A stretch of DNA of 64,000 nt from the NCBI GenBank assembly GCA_022496805.1, contig CM040094.1, positions 19,739,501-19,803,500 of the forward strand, read 5' to 3'. Positions 24,920 through 35,272 of the stretch are shown piece by piece. The first letter of the stretch is position 1, and every line of letters begins with the position of its first letter. The DNA comes from Pohlia nutans (lineage: Eukaryota; Streptophyta; Bryopsida; Bryales; Mniaceae). The position numbers and the translations under genes were made by a program. The notes under the pieces are model-generated. The model was given only the letters and a program-made list of their open reading frames with translations. It made no database searches and was not told the origin of the DNA.

Positions 24920-26215
24920 GTAAAAACTCGTCTTCATGCACTTCATTTTCTTGTATGCGGTTTTGTTCTTAGTTTAGGATGTAAACCATACTGGGTAGGG
25001 CTCAGCGGGTGTTGATTTGATCACCCTGCCAGCACCTTCTGAGATATTTTTTTTTTCGGTTTCGTGGAGAGTGTGGCCAGATGGGATTCATTTGATCTCC
25101 TGGACACTGGCAGGGGTCCATTACGCGGTTTAGTGTGTAGTTGAAAACCCTAAACTGAAATTCTGAGGTCTTCTTTGCATGCAGGGGTGTGGTACATGCC
25201 TGTTCTTAGTTGATTGAGTGATTTCTCTGGTTAAACGGTTAAACCAAATCTTCAGTTTTCCGAGGTCATTCTTGATTCTGGAGTTGGTGTTGCATGGCCA
25301 TTTTCAGTGGGGTCAATGTCGTTGGTGGTTGAATTGTTTATCTGTGGGGGAATATGGTTGCAAGGCTGATTCCTAGTTGTTGCAGGGGTTTGTCTGTTTG
25401 ATTATGACCTCAGGCACTAGCTAGTTATGGGAAGCAATTAGGGTTCTAATTGAATCAGTGATTGAATTGTATGCTAGGTTGCTTCAAATTGCTGCAATGC
25501 ACGTATGCTGTGGAGAAATGGGGATAGATCATTGCAATTGGGTGAAAATTGAATGAAATTTAAGTTGAAACTTGAATAAACTTAAATGAACTGGAATGAA
25601 ACTTCAATGAAATTGAATGAATGAAATTTCTGTACATTGAATGAAATTGCTGTAGATTGCTTCAATGAAATGGCTGGAATTGCATAAATGTTGTTGTGGT
25701 TGAATGCCTGATTTTCCAATCTTGCATATATAGTTTACACGTTATGTTCCATGACAAGCAAGATGTTTTTTTCCTTTCTTTCAGACTAATCGATTTGGCA
25801 ATCATCTTCCCTGCTTCCACTGCATTGAGAATCGCAATTCAGAAAATTCAGGTTTGTACAACGCTCATCACTTTGAATTCTGGCAGTTTATTTGTCCACA
25901 TAGCTAATTTGTCCACTTTGAATTCTGTTATTGAGGTCCATGTGTTTTCATACCTTATTTAAAAAAAATTCGCAGAAGTTTGTAAAAATCGTCATAGTAG
26001 TTTTCGCTTTCATTTGCAGAAGTAGTGATGGAAGTTGAGAATGTATTCAATTCCATGTTAGGGTTTTGGTTTCTTGCATCGTTCTCATTCTTTTAAGTGC
26101 ACTCTATTTCAAATTGGAAACACCACAGATTTCATTGAATGTAGAATTTTTCTTTGTGGCTGCTGAAATGAATTCACGTATACGAAATCGTATACAACAG
26201 TTTATCTCGATGTTA
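24920..26215. other. Presumed first intron, proximal part
   Basis: AT-rich; includes a TGAATGAAAT-like low-complexity stretch near 25540-25680. No protein family is recognised. Confidence 0.35.
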
Positions 26216-26219
26216 TTTC

Positions 26220-27362
26220 AAGTCGACGTCAATTCAAGTCGACAACCCTTGAAATTGCGAACCAACACACCAAATAATAGGTCGAGTCGAGTTGAATTAC
26301 ACAGCCAATATATAGCCAGATGGCAATTCAACTCGACTCGACTTGAAAATATGGACAAACCACATGAAATTCAACTCGAGTCGAGTTGAGTTGCACGACC
26401 ATAATCTGAAGGCGCATGCAAATCAACTCGACTCGACTTGAATTATATCCAGTAGCCAGGTAACAAATACCTTACAAGATAATTATATGAATATAATTCA
26501 ACTCGAATCGAGTTGAATCTCAAAAATAATTAAAACGCCCATTAAAATCAACTCGAGTCGAGTTGGATTACCACACTAGCCAGGTCATAAATACCTGAAA
26601 AGCTACTGAACTACATACCATTCAACTCGAATCGAGTTGGATTGCGAAACAAAACGAAAACTCCCATGCAATTCAACTCGACTCGAGTTGAATTGCATAC
26701 AGAAAACCCCGTAGTTATGTTAGGATCACATTAATACTACAATATAATAATTACAATTCAACTCGAGTCGAGTTGAATTGCAAAACATACAACACAGGCC
26801 GATGCAATTCAACTCGACTCGAGTTAAATTATATACATCCAACCCCGCAGTAATGTTAGTACATAATGCACACTACTGTGATAGTTACAATTCAACTCGA
26901 CTCGAGTTGAAAACAGAACATACACCTCAGGCCCATGTATTCAACTCGACTCGAGTTGAATTGCATATAAAAACCCCGTAGCTATGTTAGCACATCATCA
27001 AAGCTACAAAATAGCTCTAACTCAACTCGAGTCGAGTTGAAAACAAAAAATACACCACATGACTTTGTATTCAACTCGACTCGAGTTGAATTGCAAATAC
27101 AAAACCCCGTACTATTTAGAATGAAATAAATACTACTGTAATAATAACAATTCAACTCGAGTTGAGTTGAACTACAAAACATACATCTCATGCCCATGCA
27201 ATTCAACTCGACTCGAGTTGAATTGCATACCCTAAAACCCGTACGTATGTTAGCATTACATGAAGACTACTATAAAAAATACAATTCAAATCGAGCAAAA
27301 GACATCGATAAAGACATCGCACCTATTCAAACCAGACATTTCAACTCGAGTCGAGTTAAACA
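26220..27362. repeat. Dimeric palindrome array (50/82 bp alternation)
   Basis: About 19 copies of the 21-bp palindrome. Taking the CAACTCGA word as reference, starts are 26499, 26549, 26623, 26674, 26759, 26810, 26893, 26942, 27023, 27072, 27153, 27204, 27287 and 27342, so spacing alternates about 50 and about 82 bp, a 132-bp dimer. Longer spacers share AACCCCGTAG.TATGTTAG. The array ends 50 bp before the ATG at 27413 and lies in the presumed first intron. Confidence 0.9.
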
Positions 27363-27412
27363 CGTTTTGTCTGAATTGCTAAGCCAAGCTATACGCGCTT
27401 CTGAATGCAGAT

Positions 27413-30400
27413 ATGGATAGTCAGGATTTCTCGATGGACACCGATAACCAGGAAGCCAAGCTGAACGTCTTCTACGAGAAGTACATCACACCAGAAGTTG
27501 GTGGCGATGAGTTTGGCGACTCAGTAACATATGGTGATCTCTGGAAGTATCAAGATCCCGACAGCGTAGAGTATTGGAGCATTGTATTGATCCCAAATGG
27601 AAGTAAACTGGCCGTAACGACAAAGCACAAGAATGGACAAGTAGAGCTATCCGTGTCTCTATACGAGCAAATAGAGGATATTAATCCGGGGCCACCAGGA
27701 TACGTGTACATCACATGCATCACAATGGATCCGGGCACAGAAGAGTACCGCTTCACGTACATGATGGAGCCAGCAAAAACCCCATTTTCGATTTCAGCTC
27801 ATTTAAGCAGCCTCGTCAACAACGACTACGAGAAGCTGATAAAAGACGTCGAGGCGCACGTTGACAAGAACATCTACACCACAGAGTCCGGCGAGCAACA
27901 CCCAGCCAATATCCTCGCACCCCGACTGAGAAAATTGCTGCACGGGTTTGAGCTGTTCAAGATGATGATGGAAGTGTCAAAACAATCCATGCAGCCCTTG
28001 AGCCTGAGGAAGGAAATGAGTAGTCAGGGTGCCAGTCAGGAGTCACGACTTTATGAGACTCCAGACACGAGGAAGAGTGGAAACAAAAGAAGAAAAATTA
28101 CTCCATCGACGTCTTCGAGACAGAGGGGCGCAACAGGAAGCAGGGTTAAACAAACCAGGAAGTCGCTCTTATCTGATGCAGTGGAGCCTAACACACAGGA
28201 GAACATCAGTATGGAATCCGCACTGACAGACATTCCTCGTGACTTTGACAGCGAGAAACATGATTATAAAAACTCGTGTGAAGTTTACGAGAGGTACTGG
28301 GCCGAGTGTACAAGCTCGTACCTAGGGGGAGTAGAGACGTCATACCCTATTTCCATAGACCAGCTCGAGACCCCACCAGCAGACCTCAACGTCAGGAGCC
28401 TCAAAGATAAGATGGTTGAGGTAATCATGTACTACCTGGTCGAAATGCCCCACAAGGACAAGAAGCTTACGTTGTGCGCCATGCCCAAGAACTTAACGGA
28501 GATGCCCAAGTGCTGGGAAGACATACAGAATGGCCAATTCTGGATGATAAACGGGCAGCATAGCGTAGAGGCCTCCAAGCGCATGAGGGGTAGGCCGGGT
28601 ATAACTAAGAAGGTCCTAAAGAAGTTCGAAACTTGGGACTGTTTTATTGTCTGGAACGCTGACCACTCCATAATCCGAAAAATATCAGCTTTCTACAATC
28701 GAGTCAACCACTTCCAGCAGTTCAAGCCAACTTGGGCAACAAACATTATAGGAGCCCAGGAAGTTTGGAAGACCCTTAACTCTCCAAAGCCGCTGAAGGA
28801 GGAGACGGAGGTTGGGAAGTCCGTCACTGTGCGGAGAACAAAGATGCAGCTGGAGAATGCACAGAAGTACAAGGTAACCAGATGATTCAACTCGATTTGA
28901 GTTAAATCACATACACTGACCTAAGTTCAGCGCCGTTCAACTCGATTCGAGTTGATTCATTAAGAAAGCATTATCTCTCAGTTCCAATGCACTGATGACA
29001 ATATGAGTGTGCATGCTAGTTCAACTCGATTCGAGTTAATTGTATTCACTAACATGTTTGCATTCGAACAATGCAGGAGTTCGAGGACGCGGTGAAGCTC
29101 CGCTTTGGGATGATTGATGTCAAGAAGACCCAGAAAGCATTGAGCGCAAAGAATATCAAGGAGCAAGACGTTGATATTCACAATGAGATCAAGATCATCA
29201 CCGCCGCAGACGATGTCTACAATCTGTGGAGCGAGCTCATCGCCAGTCACTCGCAAGGCTTGCTCATCGATCCAGAGTCCGGGCTGGCGTTTAAAGAATT
29301 GAAGTCCTGGAATGCCGAGAGGGATGGTGTCATTTCTCGCGAATTCTTCAAGTGGTTAGGGAACCTCTCTGAGGCACAGTTGAAGAGGCTCGCAGAGCAT
29401 TTGCTTAACAAACCCGATCCTAAGAGAGAGGAGCCATATCCGAAGGTGACAATGAAGAAGGTCGCCGGGGTTGTTGCAAATTGTTATAGCGCCAAGGATT
29501 GGCTCGAGAGATGCAAGCAAAAAATGATCATCAAGAGGCAGATCCACTTGCTAGAACCCAATCTCGGTCTCTACAGCTCCAGTGGAGAGTTCAAGAAGGA
29601 CAGGTGGAAGGACTTCAAGACTAAATACAGGATTTCAAAAGCCGCCCTCAATGTCCTGTTAACCGCCCCAGGAGAGGATTACTACACCGCAGCGAAGCTA
29701 CCCCGCAACAAGAACAGGAGTACTGGGACTCTCTCACCGTACGCGGAGGAATTCTTCAAAGTCTTTCTCAAAAACAAGGGGAAGTTCGTTGTCCCCACGG
29801 GAAAGGCCAACTATCGGCCATACAATTTGGACAACGATATTCTCGCGTCGTGGAGTTCATCCGCGTGGAATGAGAGAACAGCGGAGCGGATTACACTTGG
29901 CATAATGGACTTCAGGAATCTGCCTGGGGCGGCGGAGCAAGATCCATCATCGACAGATGCTCCATACTTCTACAATATCCTCTCTGTATTGGGCGGGATT
30001 GATGATCCTTGTCTCACTGAAGTTCCAGTGTGGGTCTGGATCTGTGGAGATATAGAAGCACACGCTGTCATAGTGAATCATTTTCTTCACTCCGACTTTG
30101 CGAAGAAGTACAACATGAAACACGCGGATTACATGCCGGCAAAATACAAATGCCTGGAGGATGTACCAGCGAATAGTAAGCGGGCGCATATGAAAATGCA
30201 AATTCTTTACCTGTTTAAGAAGGGGATTAGGAGGACAGGAAAGACATACATGCCCGTTTTCGAGCCCCCTGAAACCACGGTGTTCACGACGCCAGGTGCA
30301 TACAATGAGCTGGACTACCGCATCTACAACACCGAAATGCGGATGGAGTTCTACATCAAATTGCTGGAACTCTTCTGTAAGAACGGTGATGCAATTCTCA

Positions 30401-31711
30401 CGGTTTTCGGGGGAGGCGAGCTCACATGCGCTGCATGGGTAACAACATGACGCATACCATTTAACTCGATTCGACTTGAATTTCATTTGTTTATGTTAGC
30501 AGAACATGTTAATCTGTAACGTTTAGATAATTTGTAAAACTCTGTGTCCACCACTTTCGTTGATTGGTCATCGTAGCATTGTGTGCCATTCAACTCGAGT
30601 CGAGTTGATTCAAAAGCAGAGTATGCTTGACCATTCAACTCGACTCGAGTTAAATGATCAGCGTGCCGTTGTGTAGCATTTCACTCTTCTGACAGTTGTT
30701 CCACCCATGCTGCAGATGTGTTCACTGGAGAACTACATCATCGGAGACAACACACAAGTCGATGACTTCATTCGTCTTTCTAAGATAGCAAAGAACTTAG
30801 ACAAGACTGATTTCATTGATGTTGGATACATTGTTGATGAGACGATGTATCCAAAGCCCGGGCATAAGGAGGGGCAGTCGTCTCAAAGAGTGACGAGAGC
30901 ACGCTCCGCGTCCGTCACACAGCAGGGGATGGAACACCCCCAGGTAGTTAAAATTTCTGATAGCAACGATGATACTGATGACGACGCGGATGACGAGGAC
31001 TTCAATCCACATTTGACTCAGACGCCAAGGACTAGGCACGACTCCAGTGCGCTGCCAATTCCTAGCGATAATACACGTGAGACATCCGAAACCTCGTTCC
31101 CAGAAAAGTCTCCCATTTCCTCTCGCGGTAAGAGAAAAATGAAAGAGGAGAGCAAGACAGATTTGGCTTCGAAACTCTTCTCTGATTTGTCAGAGAGAAT
31201 GCTCGAGCTCGAGGAGCAGCAGACCAAGCGTTTCCTTGAGGCCAGAGAGAGAGATCGAGAAGAGCGGGAGCGCGAGCGAGAGGAGCGGGAACGCGAGAGG
31301 GAGCGGGATCGTGTGCGGGATCGGAAGGAGTTCGAGATGCGGATGGAGCTCATGTTTGAGAAGATTCCCGCCATGGTGAGAACATGTGTAGAAGTCAGCG
31401 GTGGTGGGCCTAGGCACTTGGCGATGATCGATCCAGCACAGGGTCAGGCTGGGAATCTACTCCTCACCAATCGGGCAGAGAACTCTTCCGGTAGTGGAGC
31501 AGCAGTTCGTCCTTCCGGTTCAGGCTCAGCTACTCGCGAGGCATCCCTTGAGACCCCAGCTCCTCGATCAACTGCAGATCAAACGCAGCCTGCGATGGCC
31601 GGAGAAGTGCATCAGTCAAAGCCTGCATCCCCGTCCACATCTGCAGACGAGAGTCGACAGGAAGGATTGGGAGCGGATGCGTCGGATGTGCCACCAGGTT
31701 CATCCCCATGA
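27413..31711 (+). CDS. ParB-like domain plus beta-class DNA-methyltransferase-like protein (three exons)
   Basis: Exons 27413-28873, 29077-30438 and 30716-31711 join in phase 0 with GTAAC donors and GCAG acceptors, giving about 1272 residues. Near residues 365-455 a ParB/sulfiredoxin-like fold is suggested by FWMINGQHSVEASKR and ISAFYNRVN. Near residue 780, TDAPYF followed by VWVWICGD looks like a degenerate DPPY catalytic motif. Near residue 929, GDAILTVFGGGELTCAAW continues over the intron into MCSLENYIIGDN, matching the FxGxG cofactor (AdoMet) motif. Order catalytic-then-cofactor is that of beta-class N4/N6 methylases. An acidic stretch and a long Glu/Arg coiled coil (about residues 1100-1145) follow, ending in a Ser/Pro-rich tail. 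ParB-methylase pairing is common in phages and bacteria; here it is in an intron-bearing eukaryotic gene. DAPY instead of DPPY may reduce activity. Both introns carry three copies of the 21-bp palindrome. Confidence 0.7.
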
Positions 31712-31894
31712 TTCTTCTTTTTTGATTTAACTCGACCCGAGCTGAATTGTTGTCGCAGTATGACGAAGTATTTCACAATAGGGATTCTGGCTGTTTTTCT
31801 AGTAGTGTAGTCTTAGCATAGACATACACTTTAACGACTTTTATTCTATACATTTTTGTAAATGTGAAATACTCTATTATTGATAGTGAAATAC
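31712..31894 (+). promoter_or_regulatory. Short intergenic/3' UTR with one palindrome copy
   Basis: Holds a diverged palindrome (TTTAACTCGA C CCGAGCTGAA, about 31726-31746) just after the stop codon at 31711. No TATA box is evident before the next ORF, so the downstream gene may be spliced from a shared transcript. Confidence 0.4.
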
Positions 31895-33223
31895 ATGATT
31901 GCCTTCTTACCGGATATTATCTTTGCACTTTCGCAACGCGCAGGCTTTGCCAATGTCCTCGAAATCAATTGCGCACATACGTCTGTTGCCGCATCTCCGG
32001 AGCATTTGATTAGTCGACATAGGTTTTCTGGGTCTCGTGAAATCCAAGAACCAGAGGTAGAACATCATCGTGTAGAAGTTACTTCTGCACTGGAATCTAG
32101 TGATTGTGACGTTATTCCTATGGACGTGACGACTGAATCTGATATTCCTGACGCTGTTCTCCTGGAGGTCCACATCCCACTTCCGACCACCGTCGTCGAC
32201 CAGGATCCCCCATCACAGTTGGTATCTTCAGACATGCCTGTAAGTCTTGCCTCTGTTGTCCCCACTTGCCATGAATTGGATCATTGATTGTGGGTCCGAG
32301 AATTGTTTTCTTTTGCATTCTTTGCCATTCTCAGATGGCTTGACGGTGGTAGAAAAATAAAACGGTGCAGTCCTTAACTGTCTGCACATTCTGTCTGTCC
32401 CCTTTCTTAACAGGGGGCTAGTGTAGCGCACAGTCCAGTAGGTGCTGCTCAGGAGCGTGTCAATCATTCGTTCGTACCCAGGGGGGTCCGCAGGTGGCTG
32501 AATGTCATCCTGGACCTCAATGGAATTCTTTGTGTTTGTTTGGAACGGAGAAACATGTCGAAGCACCAAGTGTACAATGATATCTCTCAGCCGCATTCGT
32601 CCGTCCTTTCGGTGGTGGTTGGTCCTAAGGCTGTGTACGTACGGCCGCATTGCAGGGAATTTCTCTACGAGTTAGAGCTTTTTGCATATGTCTCCATTTG
32701 GAGCTCCATGGCTGCTCCCACTACTAAGTTGATTACCGAGTACCTGTTCCGGGGTCTCCAACCCCCGTTGCATATCTTTGGCCAGGATACCTGCGATGTT
32801 ATCAAGTGTCGTGGCTCTCGCGGGAAAATGTCTAACTTCAAGGTCAAAGGAACTAATAAGGACTTGTTCTTAAAACCTTTGGACAAACTATTTGAACCCC
32901 AAAATTCAAAATTCTCTTGTTCAAACACCATCATTGTAGACGATAGCCGGGAGAAGCATATTCTCAATGAACCTGAGAATGTCGTACTCCCTGTTTCGTG
33001 GTCCAGATTTGAGGAGAGGGATAGGTTTTTAGTGGACGACCTTCTCCCTTGGATTCAGCGGCTTCACCGATGCCGGGGTCAAGGTTTGCTGTCGTTCCGT
33101 AGGAATGATAACATTGGACGTCGGATGCTAATTGAAGAGCCCGATACACGAGAATACGATGAGCTCATCGTTGCCATTGAAACTTCAAAGGCTATAATGC
33201 TGGAACAGTCAAGTTGTCGCTGA
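31895..33223 (+). CDS. FCP1/NLI-interacting-factor-like HAD phosphatase
   Basis: Exons 31895-32239 and 32414-33223 (GTAAGT donor, AACAG acceptor, phase 0) give about 384 residues. After an acidic N-terminus, NVILDLNGILCV is motif I of the haloacid-dehalogenase fold (normally DxDxT/V), VYVRPHCREFLYEL and AYVSIWSSM resemble the following FCP1-homology segments, KPLDKLFE holds the motif III Lys, and TIIVDDSREKH is motif IV with its paired Asp. Such enzymes usually remove phosphate from Ser in RNA polymerase II tails. The second motif I Asp is Asn here, which may change catalysis. The gene lies downstream of the ParB-methyltransferase gene on the same strand. The start ATG is uncertain because no clear promoter separates the two. 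Confidence 0.72.
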
Positions 33224-33378
33224 CTTGTAAATTTACTAATGAATGTGTGTGCCTACGATGTAATTGTTCCACTGTAACATCAGTTCTCCATTCAACTCGA
33301 CTCGAGTTGATTTATATGAACTGTATACTCCACACCTACGAATGTTGATGACTCCCTCTAAACTCTATTCGTATCCAG

Positions 33379-34250
33379 GTTTTGCGTGCCGTTTCGGATA
33401 CGGACAGTGATTTAGATTTTCGTTGCGCTGCTTCAACTGATTTGATTTTGGACTACGGACAATACGCGATTTCGCAGAGTGGCTTAGGGCATATTATGTA
33501 TTCGGCAGCTACCGCGCAGTCGACAATGGACTTCTCAAACAAGCCGTTTGCCCATGGAGTTGTGGATAGTCCACCCAAGGGTGTTATGAGAACGCGTCCA
33601 GTTAGTTCGCCGTCACCACTAAAAGCTCAAGCCATTGCATCTTCGCCGCGGAACCGCAATTCATGTGAGGAAGTGGCTCCAAGAAAGCTCTACGATGACA
33701 ATGGACTCGCGGCAACGGGTGAGAAGGTCCCTGAAACTACAGTGTCCCAGAGAATGCTTTCTGAAGACGCCTCATGTCCAGTTAATTCTCTACAGGTGCG
33801 AATACCTTCTTTTCCCGCACATGTATTTCTCATCGTCGGACATGCCTTACGGTATACTTATAGTTGTTCTTGTTCATGCAGCTTTTCGACATGCCAAATA
33901 GAAGCAAGTCCGTTGGTACTTTAAATGCTGCCCGATTGACCCCTCCGAACCCACCTCTTGTAATCCAAGCCCGTGTTGATGTGCCTCCTCGTGCACCCTT
34001 GCGTGCTCGTCAGCGTCCACTGAAAGAGGGTATCCAAGAGACTCGGTCACATGACGGATTTTTCAGAAAGAGATCCCCTCCTGTTCGAGATGCGTGGGAG
34101 GAACGGATGTTGGCGCAACAAAGACGTGAGATCTCCCTACAACGATGTTCGATATATACTGGCTATACTCGTGGTCCTCAAATGTTGAAGGCTGCAGCTG
34201 AACGTAAGTTGACGGAAGTAGCTGGACTGAAGACTCGATCGCATTCATGA
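33379..34250 (+). CDS. Unknown protein, two exons, start missing
   Basis: Exons 33379-33795 and 33882-34250, joined by an 86-bp phase-0 intron (CTACAG donor side GTGCGA, acceptor CATGCAG). The first exon begins at an acceptor (TATCCAG), so at least one exon lies upstream. No phase-compatible donor was found at the end of the phosphatase ORF, so it may be a separate gene or a downstream exon set in an alternative transcript. The protein is Ser/Pro- and Arg-rich with no recognised domain; the end (RDAWEERMLAQQRREIS...MLKAAAERKLTEVAGLK) is probably helical. The gap before it holds one copy of the 21-bp palindrome (near 33292-33312). Confidence 0.5.
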
Positions 34251-35272
34251 TACCATTTGGCATTGTATTTGCGATTACTATACAGTGGTAGTATCCTGTA
34301 GTGATGTACAGAACCGTAGTTTAGTTGTGTATCTTGTACCTAAATGCTATTTGACTGTAGCTCCTTGTAATGATAAGCAGCAATTTCTTCACCAATTGTC
34401 TGTTGCTCTATGCAATTTCTATAAATAGACATATATTACGTTACATTTCAATGGCAAGTGTCTCAATTCTCTTGCAAAGTAATATTTTCACTCAATTTGT
34501 GTTGCATATTCAAATCAATTTCATTGATATTCTGACACATCTAAACTCTCATTTTCAGAGTATACTCTCATTTTAATTGTCAAACCTCGTTTATTCAAAA
34601 ACGGGCAGTTAGGGTTTGTAGGGCAGTAAAAGGTAACCCCATCCGCCATAAATGGGAGAAATGGCGTTCCTAGTGACCTCTTTATTTATTTGGAGAGAGT
34701 GGTGCTCTCACGCGCGTCTTAAGTTTTTATTACGGAATCTGGGAATGGCGGCGGACCGGACAGGAGACCGGATGGGAAACCGGGGGTCGGGGAACAGGCC
34801 TCTGCCGGGCCCGGCCACGATCCGGGAATTGAACTGGGCCGCCTTAAACTGGGCGGCTCAGTGTTCATTCCTTCCCGGTTCCTCCAGCCCTCCGTGCGCA
34901 CCCATTTTTGCACCCCCGGAGAGCGCTAGGGTTCCCATTTCGCACCCGAAGAGAAAGAGCAGTGAGCGGCCGGTGTGTGAGGATTTAGAGCACCCGAGAG
35001 TGAGGGAAATTGAGCGCCCGGGGAGAAACAGTAGCGCAAGGTTAGAATTTGGGAGAGGCGAGCACCCGGACAGCGAGAGCCGCCATTTCCGGCGGAATTT
35101 ACGGAGAGGAGTAGGTGCGCAGCCGGGAAGAGAGGCGCGGTGACTCCGGGAGGTCAGGCGCACGCTACGGAGGCGAAAAGGGAAGCGTCCGAAGCGCGAG
35201 GAGAGCAGTTTGCCGGAGAAGGAGCTACGCCATTCTCAGAGGAGTACGGAAGCGCGTCCGGAGTCTACAGCC
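34251..35272 (+). other. 3' flank, then GC-rich leader of the gag-like gene
   Basis: Up to about 34600 the DNA is AT-rich and unremarkable. From about 34740 GC jumps and CCGG words are frequent. The ORF at 34652-35143 is proline/arginine-rich, resembles no family, and is more likely the leader of the next gene. Confidence 0.45.

Noticed and set aside
27413..33312. Palindrome as a true bacterial-type parS centromere
   Set aside because: The sequence does not resemble known parS sites and the ParB-like region lacks a visible helix-turn-helix. Kept only as part of a broader hypothesis.
34652..35143. 163-codon ORF upstream of the gag-like gene
   Set aside because: Proline/arginine-rich, no recognised domain, positioned as a leader of the next gene. 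Not enough to call a gene.
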